NCBI GenBank assembly: GCA_036925085.1
Contig: JAUPFP010000002.1
Span: 6,153,390 to 6,217,389 of the forward strand
DNA length: 64,000 bases
DNA from: Brachycybe producta
Lineage: Eukaryota > Arthropoda > Diplopoda > Playtdesmida > Andrognathidae
Direction of reading: 5' to 3'
The translations under genes and the position numbers were made by a program. Shown piece after piece: positions 11,889 to 22,029 of the stretch. Positions within the stretch are counted from its first letter, which is position 1, and each line of letters opens with the position of its first letter. The notes under the pieces were generated by a model that ran no database searches, was not told where the DNA came from, and was given only the letters and a program-made list of their open reading frames with translations.

Positions 11889-12044
11889 ACAAAGGCAAGT
11901 GTGCCCAGCATTAAATTTCGTTTGCCCCGCCCTTTTATGACGTCAGACCAAGTAACAAACCAATTAGAAATTGATGGCGCTCCTAAAAGGGAGGGGCAAA
12001 CAAAATTTTTGTGCTGGGGGGGGGGGGGGGGTACACTTGCCTGT
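11889..12044. mobile_element. Family D-like MITE, copy 3 (short)
   Basis: ACAAAGGCAAGTGTGCCCAG at left pairs with ACAGGCAAGTGTAC on the other strand at right. The interior contains TTGCCCCGCCCTTTTATGACGTCA, shown here as TTGCCCCGCCC then TGACGTCA, plus CCAATTAGAA. G16 run at 12016-12031. No clear duplication. Confidence 0.65.
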
Positions 12045-12049
12045 GCAGC

Positions 12050-12510
12050 ATCAGCAGTGCCAAGATAGCGGGAAAATGTTTTACTAGCATTTAAGACAAA
12101 GTGGATGTCGGTTCATAGGCTAAATGCTTAGTTGATAATAAAGTCGCCAGAAGGCGGCGCTGTTGTAGTTTTCACTATCTATGAGGTGATGCCAGAACAA
12201 CCGTCGCCATATTCAACACATTACGAGTTTCCAGTCCTAGATTGTAATGGTCTAAGGTTTAATATACAAGAACACTGGTTAAAACAAGGATTTACTGTTT
12301 TGGAGCCCGTTTCGAAGGTCTTTTTTGGAGAGAGGAGTTTCCTAAGTAAGTTCTCCTTGGCACGCAAAGCACATGTTAAGTTTTCCTCATGAATTTGGGC
12401 TTTTTAAGTTTCTTGACAGCAAGCATTCCATGAACTTGGACAAATAGAAACTCGAAACGAGTAGCTCTTTTCGAGGAAGAACAACAACCCGGATCACATG
12501 TTTTATATGG
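12050..12510. other. Intron upstream of the terminal exon
   Basis: Mixed-composition sequence with an open frame at 12132-12392 that I cannot relate to NR2F or to any family. It lacks a matching donor/acceptor pair I can defend, so it is left as intron. Confidence 0.45.
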
Positions 12511-12511
12511 T

Positions 12512-12538
12512 CCACTTATGTCCTTTTTTTATTTCCAG
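12512..12538 (+). other. 3' splice site of the NR2F last intron
   Basis: A pyrimidine-rich tract (12521-12535) runs into CCAG at 12535-12538, immediately before the exon. The phase (one base of the Asp codon supplied by the previous exon) agrees with the split D in the protein. Confidence 0.85.
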
Positions 12539-12813
12539 ATGCTTGTGGACTTTCGGATCTGGCCCACATCGAAAGCCTTCAGGAAAAGTCTCAGTGCGCC
12601 CTCGAGGAATACTGTCGGAGTCAGTATCCAAACCAACCGACACGATTTGGCAAGTTACTCCTTCGGTTACCGTCACTGAGGACGGTTAGTTCACAGGTGA
12701 TTGAACAGTTGTTTTTTGTGCGGCTTGTCGGCAAAACCCCAATTGAAACGCTCATTCGAGACATGCTCTTGAGCGGTAGTTCGTTCAATTGGCCGTATAT
12801 GTCGACTATGTGA
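12539..12813 (+). CDS. NR2F: COUP-TF (NR2F) nuclear receptor, last coding exon, C-terminal LBD
   Basis: Reading from the acceptor AG at 12537-12538, the first two bases (AT) complete a split Asp codon; 90 further codons follow, then TGA at 12811-12813. The peptide starts [20 protein letters not shown], continues with [20 protein letters not shown], then [20 protein letters not shown], and ends [18 protein letters not shown]. This is nearly residue-for-residue the end of the COUP-TF ligand-binding domain: helix 9, the helix 10/11 dimer interface ([13 protein letters not shown] to FFVRL) and the AF-2 helix 12 ([10 protein letters not shown]). COUP-TFs are nuclear DNA-binding receptors, mostly repressors, that bind direct repeats as homodimers or with RXR and control neural and mesodermal fate. 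About 91 residues matches my memory of the vertebrate last coding exon. The last residues (STM) differ from the vertebrate Ile-Gln type ending I recall, which favours an invertebrate. The DNA-binding-domain and first LBD exons must lie upstream, outside the window. Confidence 0.96.
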
Positions 12814-14262
12814 CTAGCGCGGTGGCCGGCCGGATGACTGACCGAGAATCACACGGTTGTTCTATAAAAAAAAGCATGATGATGATGATCAGAGGAGAAG
12901 CCCATCTCAAAGGTGTGTGTGTCAAATGTGTGTTTGTTTTGTGCTGCTGAAGAAGACGAAGAAAAGAAAGCCCCACCCTCTTTTTTAGTGTGCCCTTCCC
13001 CCCTTCCCCAGCTCAGTGCCCTTTCGTTTTGCTCTTTTTTTTTTTTGCTCACTCACTTTGCCCATCTTTTATTTTTTCTCTCTCTTTTTCTCCCAATCAC
13101 TTCTTTCTTTTCTTATTGGTCATCGTTATCAAATGAGCACATTGTTAATAATATCAACACCCACACCATCTACAATACAGTGCGCCCCCCTCTCTCACTC
13201 TCTCTTCAAAAATGGGCGCACACACACACGAAATGGGCGGGCGTCTTTAACTTCGGGCAGCGGCCAGCCACCCTTAACTAACTTTTTTTTAACTAACTAC
13301 TTAATATTAACAAAAAAAATAGCACTTTTTTTTAGGAAAAAAAAAAACAAAAGAGAAATTTTTTTGTCTTTGTTGCACTTTGTAATGTGTTTGTTGTTTG
13401 TTTTACACACCCTTATATTATATAGCACTTGACCTCTGATCTGGTCAAGCTTGTTTGTTTTTGTTTTTAATCCTTTTTTAACACCTTTTTCTTTTTCTGA
13501 AAGTTTGTTGAAAACCACTTTCAGTTTCTATCTTAACCACCAACCAACCACACCTATCTTATGTTAATTAACCCCATAAGCAGAACCACAACCTTTAAAA
13601 AAGTCATTAGAAACAAAGAAAAAACTGCTTCAAAAATAACAACTGGTCAGTTTTCTTCATTTAACTGACCAGTGAGTGTCCACTAATGAGGGATGTTGAT
13701 TTCGGAAGGGGTTTCTTTTTTTTTTTTGGTTGTTTGTTTTTGTTGTTACTAATAATGGGGGAAACCTTGTCTTGTTTTTTTTTTTGTGTGTGGTGTCTAC
13801 ATAAAAAATAGGTGTCGCTGTGAGCGTTTTTTTAAAAAAAAACATCTTCTTTCTAGCCCTCTTCCTCTGAAAAGGAAGTAAAAAAAAATTTTTGTAAAAA
13901 ATAATATATTTTTTCCTTCGGCCAATCACCCTCTCCAAAAAATCTTTGGTGCTTTTCTTTTTTTTTTTAAAAAAAAGGGGTTTTTCTCTCTTGTCTGTGG
14001 AAGTGTAGTTTTTTCTGGTTGTTTTTTTGGGGGGAGGGGGAGCTGCTGCTGCTGCTGCTGCTTCACAAGTCAACAAGATGGGCGCCCCCCCTTCTTCTTC
14101 TCTCTCTTTCTCTCTCTCTCTCTCCGCTCTTTTTTTCTTTTAGAAACCGACATCTACAGCGCCATCTAGTTCGTGTGTGTGATATATATAAAGTGCGTGC
14201 GTGGGCGTTGAGAGAGAGAGGGGCCACACGAGAAAAAATAAATGGGTATATTTTGTGGTGAG
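12814..14262 (+). other. Probable NR2F 3' UTR
   Basis: Follows the TGA directly. It is low-complexity, T-rich on the + strand, with CT tracts, (CTG)6 at 14042-14061 and several T/A homopolymers. No coding potential: the short open frames here are composed of homopolymer residues. The best end point is the AATAAA at 14237 with a GT/T-rich downstream stretch, giving a 3' UTR of about 1.45 kb. Length is uncertain without transcript data. Confidence 0.55.
14237..14242 (+). terminator. Candidate polyadenylation signal (AATAAA)
   Basis: AATAAA is followed within 10-35 bases by GGGTATATTTTGTGGTGAG and a T8 run, the expected GU/U-rich downstream element. Further AATAAA motifs occur at about 14433 and 14670 inside AT-rich DNA and are less well placed. 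Confidence 0.45.
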
Positions 14263-14399
14263 TGCTTTTTTTTAGTTTGTTTTTTAGCTTATTTGTTTTT
14301 TTTTGTATTCAACTCAAAACAACAACAACAACAGCAAAAATGAAAGATGGTGGATGATAGATAAAACAATGCAAAAAAAAATAACAAGAAAAGCTACAA

Positions 14400-14590
14400 A
14401 CGGAAGTGGCGAGAAGTCAGCCATTTTTTTAAATAAATAAAAAAGGCAGCCATTTTTGAAACAGAAAAGGCAGCCATTTTTGGAAAAGAAAAGGAAGGTG
14501 GTCATTTTTGAAAACAGAAGGGGCAGCCATTTAAAAAAAGGAAAAGGGAAAAGTAGGCGGCCATCTTTGAAACAGAAGGCAGCCATCTTT
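14400..14590. repeat. Degenerate minisatellite, GGCAGCCATTTTTGAAA unit
   Basis: Five to six loosely spaced (about 25-40 bp) units containing GCAGCCATTTTTGAAACAGA or variants such as GGCGGCCATCTTTGAAACAG. Lies just beyond the presumed end of the NR2F transcript. Confidence 0.65.
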
Positions 14591-14699
14591 ATTATATATA
14601 TAACAAAAAGGATAGGCGGATTAGTTGTTTCTGAGAGAATCTTTTTTTTTTTTTTGTTCTGAGCTCAGAGAAATAAACAAATGGGGGCATTTTTTGTAT

Positions 14700-16660
14700 T
14701 CCAATATGAACATCACATTTGTTGTTTTTTTTCTAAACTAATTATTAATTATTATTCTTGTTATAAAGTAAAATACGAAGAAGGAAAAAAAAATGAGGAG
14801 TGAAAACATGTACATTGTATGTAAATCTGTACTTCTATTATTATTATTATTATTATTATACTTTTTAAGTGTGTATTATGGTCGGTGTTGTTTCTATACA
14901 ATGTACATGTATATATTATAAATACATATAAAATGTATCTTATTATTATTATAATTGTAATCAAAAAAAAAATTTGAAACACAAAAAGTTTTTATTATTA
15001 TTATATATTTGTTTTAGGCTGCTATATATATATATATATTTTTCCCCCCTCTCTTCCCCCCCCCCATCATTCTTTGTTAATTCACAAATTCCCATCATCA
15101 CCACTATCTTTCTTTATCTCTCTTCCTTGTATTATTATTACTACTACTACTATTACTACTACTACTACGATCACAACGCCCTCTATTGGCTGTATTCTCA
15201 TTAGTCTTGAAATGAAATTTCTAGTAATGTGAAGTTACCACAAACAAACAAAAAAAAGATTGGAAACAGATTTTTTTTTGTTGTTGAAAGTTTTCCTAAT
15301 TTGAGTTCATGAAATGATGGGGTAAAAATTTTGTGTGTTGCCATATTTTGCAAATGGCCGCCAACTTCTATTTGAAAAAAATCATTTAAACATTGTCACC
15401 AGGTCTGTGTTGAAATGAAAACGTTGCCTGAAAACGTTTAACTGATTTTATCGGGTGTTGATTTTCAGGAAACATTTTTGATCAGATACCATTTTTTTTT
15501 TTCATAAAGTGACATTTAATTTTTCACAATTTACATTATGGTTTTATGGCTGACGCTATGGCTTTTTTAGTATTTTATTTTATGAAAACAGTTTCATTTT
15601 ACAAGTAATAAGAATAGCCATTATTGCTCTGGTCTCCAATGTGACTGACTAGCCGACAAGCGACTCAGAATACAGGTCAATACATTAATGTAGATACAGT
15701 GAAAACAAATAATCAGGTTTAAGATATTGCATTACTAGAAAAATTACAAAAAATTATTATATGGCGCACTTTTTTTTAGACTCAAGCAGTTCCGGCTTGG
15801 TCACCATGTGCCGTGAAACTGTTTTGGCGGCGCCTCCCTAGACTGAGTTTTCTTTGTTAAGAATTTTCTAAAGTAAATTGTTCCTTTGTCATAGGTCCTT
15901 TGGACTGCTGCTTGCAGAGTAATTATTTAAATTCAAAAAATGACTAAATATTCAAATTCATACTTTACAATGGGTCGGGCACAGGCCTAAATGACTGCGT
16001 GATCACTCCTTACAGCCGGCACTGAATGGGCAATGTTATAAAAAATGTTGACTTGTCTAAACACGATCTGTTTGGCCGAGATCAGGTATGATGAAATACC
16101 TAGTATAGCCGTCTAACATGTTGCATTCTGTTTTCCTTTTAAGATGAGTTGTTTCACGCACAGTTATTCTATAAATGGAATTCAAAGAGCAATAAGCGCT
16201 AAAATATACTGTCCATCCACTGATAGATTTACAAAACTTAATTATGAATCCTTTTATTTTAAAAAAATATTTTCAAAATGGCCTCTTTTTTTTTTTTTTT
16301 TGTAAAAAAAATTTTAATGGGTTAATTGCGATGTGAATAAATAATGCCTTGACACGTATCAGTGTCTATTAGGTATGATTTTAGAACATTCTGATGATAT
16401 TACGTCCTAAAGTTCGTAAAATAACAACAAAAGAAATATTTGTACCGTGAGTGACTTTTGACTCACTCTGTATTTCCGGTGTTTTATTTATTTTTTTTAT
16501 TTTTATAGATTTTTTTTGTTTAATATTTTCGAAATTTCAAAATTGTATTATTTTTTGTCGCTTTTTTATATGAGAATATAAAATATATGCAAATTGGTCC
16601 GGAAATAGACGAGAAATTATTCTCACACAGACACACAAAAAAGTGGGAAATATAGTTTCC
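14700..16660. other. AT-rich intergenic DNA with microsatellites
   Basis: (ATT)n at 14836-14860, (TA)n at about 15024-15040, (TAC)n at 15137-15168, long T-runs. A fragment of the CATAGG...GCTTGCAGAG short repeat lies at 15888-15930. No exon recognised. Confidence 0.6.
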
Positions 16661-16668
16661 TCACTATG

Positions 16669-16912
16669 AGGTGAAGCTTGATGACGTCAGAGGGGTTGCC
16701 ACAAAGCTTAGGAAAGGGGGCGGGGAAAAGGTTTTGTTTTTGTATTATTTCGTTATTAATTTATTATCTCTTTTGAATTTGAATAATTTACTCTCTGCAA
16801 GCAGCTCAGAAGGCCTAAGACAGAAGGATAATGTTGTCTCACCCGAATGATCCCACAAAAGATGTATTTTTTTTTTTGTGTCAACCCCTATGACGTCAAA
16901 GGCTTGATCTTA
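16669..16912. mobile_element. Foldback MITE with GACGTCA ends, copy 1
   Basis: GAAGCTTGATGACGTCAGAG then GGGGTTGCCAC at the left pairs with the inverse of TGTCAACCCCTATGACGTCA plus AAGGCTTGATC at the right, about 32 bases with a few mismatches. Contains an inverted fragment of the 75-bp dispersed repeat at about 16792-16830. Confidence 0.55.
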
Positions 16913-16929
16913 ACAGTTGAGGCAACTAT

Positions 16930-17820
16930 ACAAATGTGGCAACAAAATCTCTACTACAGCAATTGCATAAACTCTGCTTTGCAGGTTAACAGCTTTCAGG
17001 GGGTCAATTTTATATCTTTAATAATTCTGAACTTTTCTTTTCTTTTTTGCTCTTAAAATTCTAATTACTTGAGATTTTCAAAACTAGTGAGAGTACAGTT
17101 TCAGCACTTCATTCATTCATCTTGTTGCACCGCATATTTTAGGTTTATGACAATAAATAATATATATTCGAAACAAACAATGACCACCACAGTTCACCTT
17201 TCAAAATCACTCGCTACGCTCTCGTTCGTTATTTAGAATTTTTTTAATTTTGTTGTCACGTTTTCACTATGCATAAAAGTCACCATGTATAAATAAATTG
17301 CACTGTGGCACTAATTATTACATATTTTTTTTATATATATTTCCGCCATTTTTTTACTACAGTTATTTTTTTATAATTTCAAGCAAACAATTTCCGGTGA
17401 CAATTTTTTTTATATTATTTTTAAGGACATGAATCTTAACCCTGTGAGTTCGAAGTTGTGTATGACCTCTTAATGACCTGCATATTTTTTAAAAAAAAAA
17501 GAAAGAGGTCCTTAAAATGGATATTTAATTTGTTATACTCATAATACAGGAAGAAAAAATCTCATTGATACTTAAGAATATTAACTTTTTTTTAAGTTTC
17601 TGGCTAATGTCCTATTTTTTTTTATTTAAGCCAATTGGAAAAAGAAAAAACTAAACTAAAAACGGGTGAAATTTATAGAAAAATATCTCATTGTTTGTCT
17701 TTTTCACAATTTTTTTTATAGATAATTTGCACTTTTTATAAATCTTAAGTTAGCTGTTCTATTGTTCAATGCAAGTAGTGTATTGGAATATTTGTAATAA
17801 AAAGAGCCAATGCAAACACC
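16930..17820. other. AT-rich intergenic DNA
   Basis: Homopolymer-rich, no feature recognised. Confidence 0.5.
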
Positions 17821-17825
17821 TAATA

Positions 17826-18123
17826 CCTAGTACACACCTGATAATTTAAATGCATTTAAATAGTAAACGTGTTCTACAGAGCCCTGGGAAGGACAACAAA
17901 CAATATCTCGAATTCAATTTATTCAGTTAATAATCTCCAAAATATTGAGATAATACTTAAATATAATAATATAAACTAATGACAAAATATTGATTTAGTA
18001 TTTCAATTTAAAATATTAATAATTAATGTCAATTTTCATTTGGTTCCATGTCCTTAACTGGATTCCGTATAATTTACCTAAACACATTTAATCTGAATTC
18101 ATTTAACTCTTGTGTGTACAAGG
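17826..18123 (-). mobile_element. Family E 300-bp MITE, copy 1
   Basis: Reverse-complement copy of the elements at 36723, 44884 and 51996. Ends CCTAGTACACACCTGATAA and the inverse of CCTTGTACACACAAGAGTTAA. Flanked by TA on both sides (17824-17825, 18124-18125), the Tc1/mariner signature. No coding capacity. Confidence 0.8.
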
Positions 18124-18129
18124 TATAAG

Positions 18130-18560
18130 GGTGGGTCCAGACTCCAGATTAGAACAGAATATGTCTGCAAACATGTAAAAAACAAACATGTTCGTTGTTC
18201 TGTTTGCGGTGGCCGGAGTGTCAAAACGTGTTCGCAACGTGTTCCCAATTTGGTAACCTTGGCTGCTTGTCAGAACAGCCAATGAATTGGAGGAAGTTTG
18301 GGGAAATGTTTGCCGAAACGTTCAAAGCTACTCCTGGCTCGAACACGAACATCCTTCGATGTGACCAGGACAAAAAAAAACCGACAACGGGGTGTAATCG
18401 CAGCAGAACAGAACAACGAACAAAGTTTGTTACAGAGTTCGCAAATGTGTGCAGATTTACTAATGCGTTTCAACCGGTTTGTCAAGATCGACAAACTGAT
18501 CAAAACCGGTTTTCAAATATGCATTAGTAGATGTGTGCAGACATATTAGTTAGAAATGGT
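18130..18560. mobile_element. Foldback element with AATATGTCTGCA arms
   Basis: AATATGTCTGCAAACATGTA near 18158 is mirrored by TAATATGTCTGCACACATCT on the other strand from 18552; GTTCGTTGTTCTGTT near 18190 is mirrored at about 18405-18420. Open frames inside differ between strands and look like by-products of the palindrome. Confidence 0.5.
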
Positions 18561-18564
18561 AGCA

Positions 18565-18712
18565 AAGGGGTAGAACCGAACCGAATCTACTCGGTTCGGA
18601 ACCTGTTCTTATCAGTCCGACCTATACTGGTGAACCGAGTCTATCAGTTCCAGTAATTGGCGAACTGGTTCTACCGGTTCTGAACGGTTGACATCGCTAA
18701 AGGTTGGCAACA
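18565..18712. repeat. GAACCG-rich repeat, copy 1
   Basis: Repeated GAACCGA, GTTCTTATCAGT and TCTATCAGTTCCAGTA motifs match 22918-23202. The end ACGGTTGACATCGCTAA parallels CCGTTGACATCTCTAA in the second copy. Confidence 0.65.
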
Positions 18713-18719
18713 TTATTGG

Positions 18720-19680
18720 TATGTTGTAAATGTTTTGAACAAGTTTGAACAACAAAAAAATCATTAGTGCCACAAAGAGGTTTTTAATTTGACATTTTGA
18801 AAACACAAAACCTCTTAATTTTGTTTTTACTTGTTTTGTTTTGTTTGACACTTAAATAAGCGTCCCAATGTGTCACTGTGTGTGTGTGTTTGTGGCAGGA
18901 ATGTTTCATCATTCATTGTTTGTAGTGTAGTTTAGCAATATTTTTGGACTCAAGAGAAAATGTCAAAATGGTTTTTTTTTGACACTTTTGAGCTCATCAT
19001 TCTTTCCTTTCCCATCCCTCCCCATTTTCATTCATTCCAAGAAAACTTTCCCTTTTTTTTTTTGTCATGATTTTTCATTTCCCAAAGAAAGAAAAAAGAA
19101 AGAAAGTTTAATTAAGGTGCTAACAAACAAATTATTTAAGTTTGTTTGAAGTTCATCTTAATTTATTTTTTTGTTCTAGAGATTATCTCCCTATTTTAAA
19201 ATTTATTTTTCTGGTTGTTTCTTTTAAAAGCCAAAATTCTAATTAAAACAATTTGTACAAATTTTTTTATTATTATTATTATCATTATCCTAAATTATAT
19301 ATTGTCTATTTGTATCAATTACACATTTTTTATATAAGAATTATCACAATTTTTGATTTTCTGTTATATTTTTTTTTTCCTTCTATCAGATAAAAAAGAA
19401 ACAAATTTTCATGTTTTGAATTTTGACTTTAAAAAAAAAAATAAAGGTCCAAATTTTTATTGTTGTGAAATTTCTAGAAAAAAAGAGTTAAAAAAATCCT
19501 TTTGTTTTATTTGTGAAAAACTTTGAAAAATATAAAATTAAAGAAACAATTTTTTTTTACAAAAAAAAAACTACGAATCTTATTCATTTTTTTTTTTCAA
19601 AGCTCAACCAGAAAAAAAAATATTTTAAGTCTAAAGAACCTTGTTAGAGACTAGTGTTTTATAATTGGAATAAAGCTAGT
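18720..19680. other. AT-rich, homopolymer-rich intergenic DNA
   Basis: Dense A/T runs; no recognisable feature. Confidence 0.55.
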
Positions 19681-19688
19681 TCTAGGTG

Positions 19689-19971
19689 CCTAGCACAGAA
19701 TAAGGAGAAGAATACACAGAAGAAGGGAAACAGAGCCATCAACTTGTGACAGATTTTTTTTCTGCGCATGTGCAGAAGTTTCCATAGACTTCTCTATGAT
19801 GAAATTTATTTTCTAACCGTTGTCAAAATGGCCATCGAATTCTTTTTCAAAATGGCGGCGGTTCCATAGAAGTGGCTTGAGTAACCGATTCCAAGGTCAT
19901 GGACTGCGGTTACAGCAACATCAAAGGTGCCGCACAAGAGTTTCCCTTCTGTTCTTCTCAATTTTCTATGG
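19689..19971. mobile_element. Foldback MITE with GAGAAGAA...CAGAAGGGAAAC arms
   Basis: GGAGAAGAATACACAGAAGA then AGGGAAAC at left pairs with TTGAGAAGAACAGAAGGGAA on the other strand at right. The interior has CAAAATGGC motifs in both orientations. Class unknown. Confidence 0.5.
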
Positions 19972-19999
19972 TTCTAGTGTGGACTCTAGCCTCTAATTT

Positions 20000-20850
20000 A
20001 GGGTCTTTGATTTAAAAAAAAACATTTTTCTGGTTGTCTTCTTAATTAATTATAATTATCAAACTTTTTGAATTTTTTATAATTCATAATAAATTATTTT
20101 TTTTTCTTCATATTGTTAAATATTAGTGTTTTTTTAAAGATGAAACGGAAGAGAGATAAAGAAAGTTTTAAGTGGTCCATTTATTTAGAATAAAGTAACA
20201 ATTTTATGTATTTTATGACAACAACAACAAAAATAAGTATTTATGTCGTAGAGAATTGTAGCTGCTGTCACACTAAAAAAAAATCAGCAATTTGGCCTAC
20301 TACTAGCCTCTGTCTCCCAACACACAGTGAAAGTACGCGGCAAAAAGGAGGTTGTATACGGATGCTAGCAGTAATCCAAATGTGATTAATTTTGCTAAAT
20401 AGCTTGGATTCTCTTCCAGATAAATATACAAGGTGATCCAAAAACATATTCCTGTTCTTTTTTACTTGTTTTGCATTTCGTGAACCACCTTGTATATTAT
20501 GTTAATGTAAGTTGAAAAAAAAAAAAAACGTTTTTAAGGCCCATTTCAGAGAAAAAATTATTCATATAAAAGCAGTTTTGAACAAAAAAAAATTTATATT
20601 TTGTGTCTTATTTGAACATTTCACAAAAAAAAAACCATTATTTCCCAAACCCGTTTTTTTGCTTCATTAAAAACTGATCTCAAAAGTTGTAATTTCTGTG
20701 TCATGTGTGTGTTTTTTAATGCTTTTTTTTCTTTCATTTTTAGTATTTTTTTATTTGTATTTTTTTATTTTTATTTGTAGCGGGCGGTAAATTGATGGGT
20801 GTTTCATCTTTTCCGGGTTTTTATTTAGAATTTTAGGTGGAAAAATGTTA
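20000..20850. other. AT-rich intergenic DNA with one short inverted repeat
   Basis: TATACAAGGTG at about 20427 is mirrored by CACCTTGTATA at about 20486, a 70-bp hairpin-like remnant of a mariner-type end. Otherwise homopolymer-rich. Confidence 0.5.
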
Positions 20851-20911
20851 ACATGAAAAACGGACCCCCCATTGATGGGTGTTTCACGGCAACAATTATG
20901 GTTAAGCTTGC

Positions 20912-21044
20912 CAGGCCCGGACTGGTCCGGCCGGCTGACCGGCGATCGCTGGTCAATTGGGGTCCAAAAATAAATAAATTAAAAAAAATGGGGCCAACAC
21001 AATTCTATAGCCGGTGGGGCCAACCACTAGCCAGTCCGGCCCTG
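20912..21044. mobile_element. hAT-type MITE, exact 8-bp TSD
   Basis: Ends CAGGCCCGGACTGG and CAGGGCCGGACTGG (inverse) with a 133-bp body. Flanked by a perfect 8-bp duplication AAGCTTGC (20904-20911, 21045-21052). CAGGGCCGGACTGG-like ends are a common hAT terminal motif. No transposase. Confidence 0.88.
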
Positions 21045-21079
21045 AAGCTTGCTGCCATTCATTAAGACAAAAATTAAAA

Positions 21080-21301
21080 ATATATCGTTTTGAGTGACTT
21101 TCAAACGAACATAAAAAGCTTATTTTAAAAGATTTGAACATTAAATTAGTGTCCATATGACCTTGCAATGTTACCGTTGTGACCCTACCCTTCTAGTTTC
21201 TAAACACTTTCAAGTTTCTGTTGAATTTTGCTCATTGAAAAACAGAACTAATCAGATTTCGAAGGGCGTTTACCATCTTAAAACCACCTTAAATAAATGC
21301 C
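21080..21301 (+). mobile_element. Family A, right-arm fragment
   Basis: GTGACCCTACCCTTCTAGTT then TCTAAACACTTTCAAGTTTC and the downstream tail (GGGCGTTTACCATCTTAAAA) match 2877-3062. Left arm missing. Confidence 0.65.
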
Positions 21302-21343
21302 ATAAATTGGGTAACTAGTATTATTGTGATCTAGATATTATCC

Positions 21344-21520
21344 ATTTAAGGTGGCTGAATAGATATTTATTTTACTTTTGACCCCACAGATGGCTCCAAT
21401 GCAGTGGCTATATGAAGTCTCTCCTCACCACCAGTGGGTTTCGAGAATATTTGTATTTTTCAAGGGAATGTTTTTCAGGAGAAGAAAAGCAAAATAAATA
21501 TCTATTCCACCACCTTAATC
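21344..21520. mobile_element. MITE with AGGTGGCTGAATAGATATTT TIR
   Basis: AAGGTGGCTGAATAGATATT at left pairs with AAGGTGGTGGAATAGATATT on the other strand at right (about 28 bases). Flanked by TA/TTAA. A related left arm and core occur at 23557-23640. Confidence 0.7.
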
Positions 21521-21524
21521 CATA

Positions 21525-22025
21525 TGAAAATCTTGCGTTATTTTTTGTTGAAAAAAGCTGAAAAGAAAATCAATGAGTTCAAATCCATTGGATTAAGTTT
21601 AGTCACTTTTTTTTCCTCCATCAGGTTTCATGGGTAATGAGATACATTTGATCTTATCCGATACATTATTGGATAATGGTTGGGTTTTTTTTTGTGTCAA
21701 TGTGTCTGTTTGTAGGCCTATTGAATCCTGGATATTATAAAATGCACTTTGTATATATGTAATATTTTTGTGTATAGGCTTATTATTTTACAAAATATAA
21801 AAAAAATGTTCATGGATAAAATATTGATGTTAGATCAAGATAGTCAATTTTTTTTCTTCTTCTTCCATTGTAATCCCTAAAAAGCCACATCATTGATTGG
21901 ATGGCTTTTGTTTGTTTGTATTTTTCTAGTATTCTGCCTTTTTTGCATGTGTACTTATTGGCCCAGGTTCAAGAAGAAGAAGAAGAAAAAAAAACACAAT
22001 TGACACTTCAACTTCAACTTGAACC
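21525..22025. other. Intergenic DNA, no gene seen
   Basis: AT-rich, (GAA)n at about 21970-21990. Confidence 0.5.
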
Positions 22026-22029
22026 TTCA

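Larger units (their letters stand above)
1..12538 (+). other. Presumed last intron of NR2F (3' part)
   Basis: Everything upstream of the terminal exon lacks the NR2F DNA-binding domain or the first LBD exon, which would be a long open stretch containing conserved Met residues. The interval is filled with foldback repeats, microsatellites and AT-rich DNA, so I read it as intron. This is an inference from exon order in the family; an unrelated intronic gene cannot be formally excluded. Confidence 0.6.

Noticed and set aside
12498-12689. Open frame overlapping the NR2F exon in another frame
   Set aside because: It crosses the splice acceptor and is out of frame with the conserved receptor sequence.
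18195-18527. 110-codon open frame as a gene
   Set aside because: Lies inside a foldback element with comparable frames on the opposite strand; no conserved motif.
19899-19960. MDCGYSN...EFPF frame resembling the start of a THAP domain (P-element-like)
   Set aside because: Too short, no second zinc-ligand pair and no AVPTIF-type motif; it may be chance within a foldback element.
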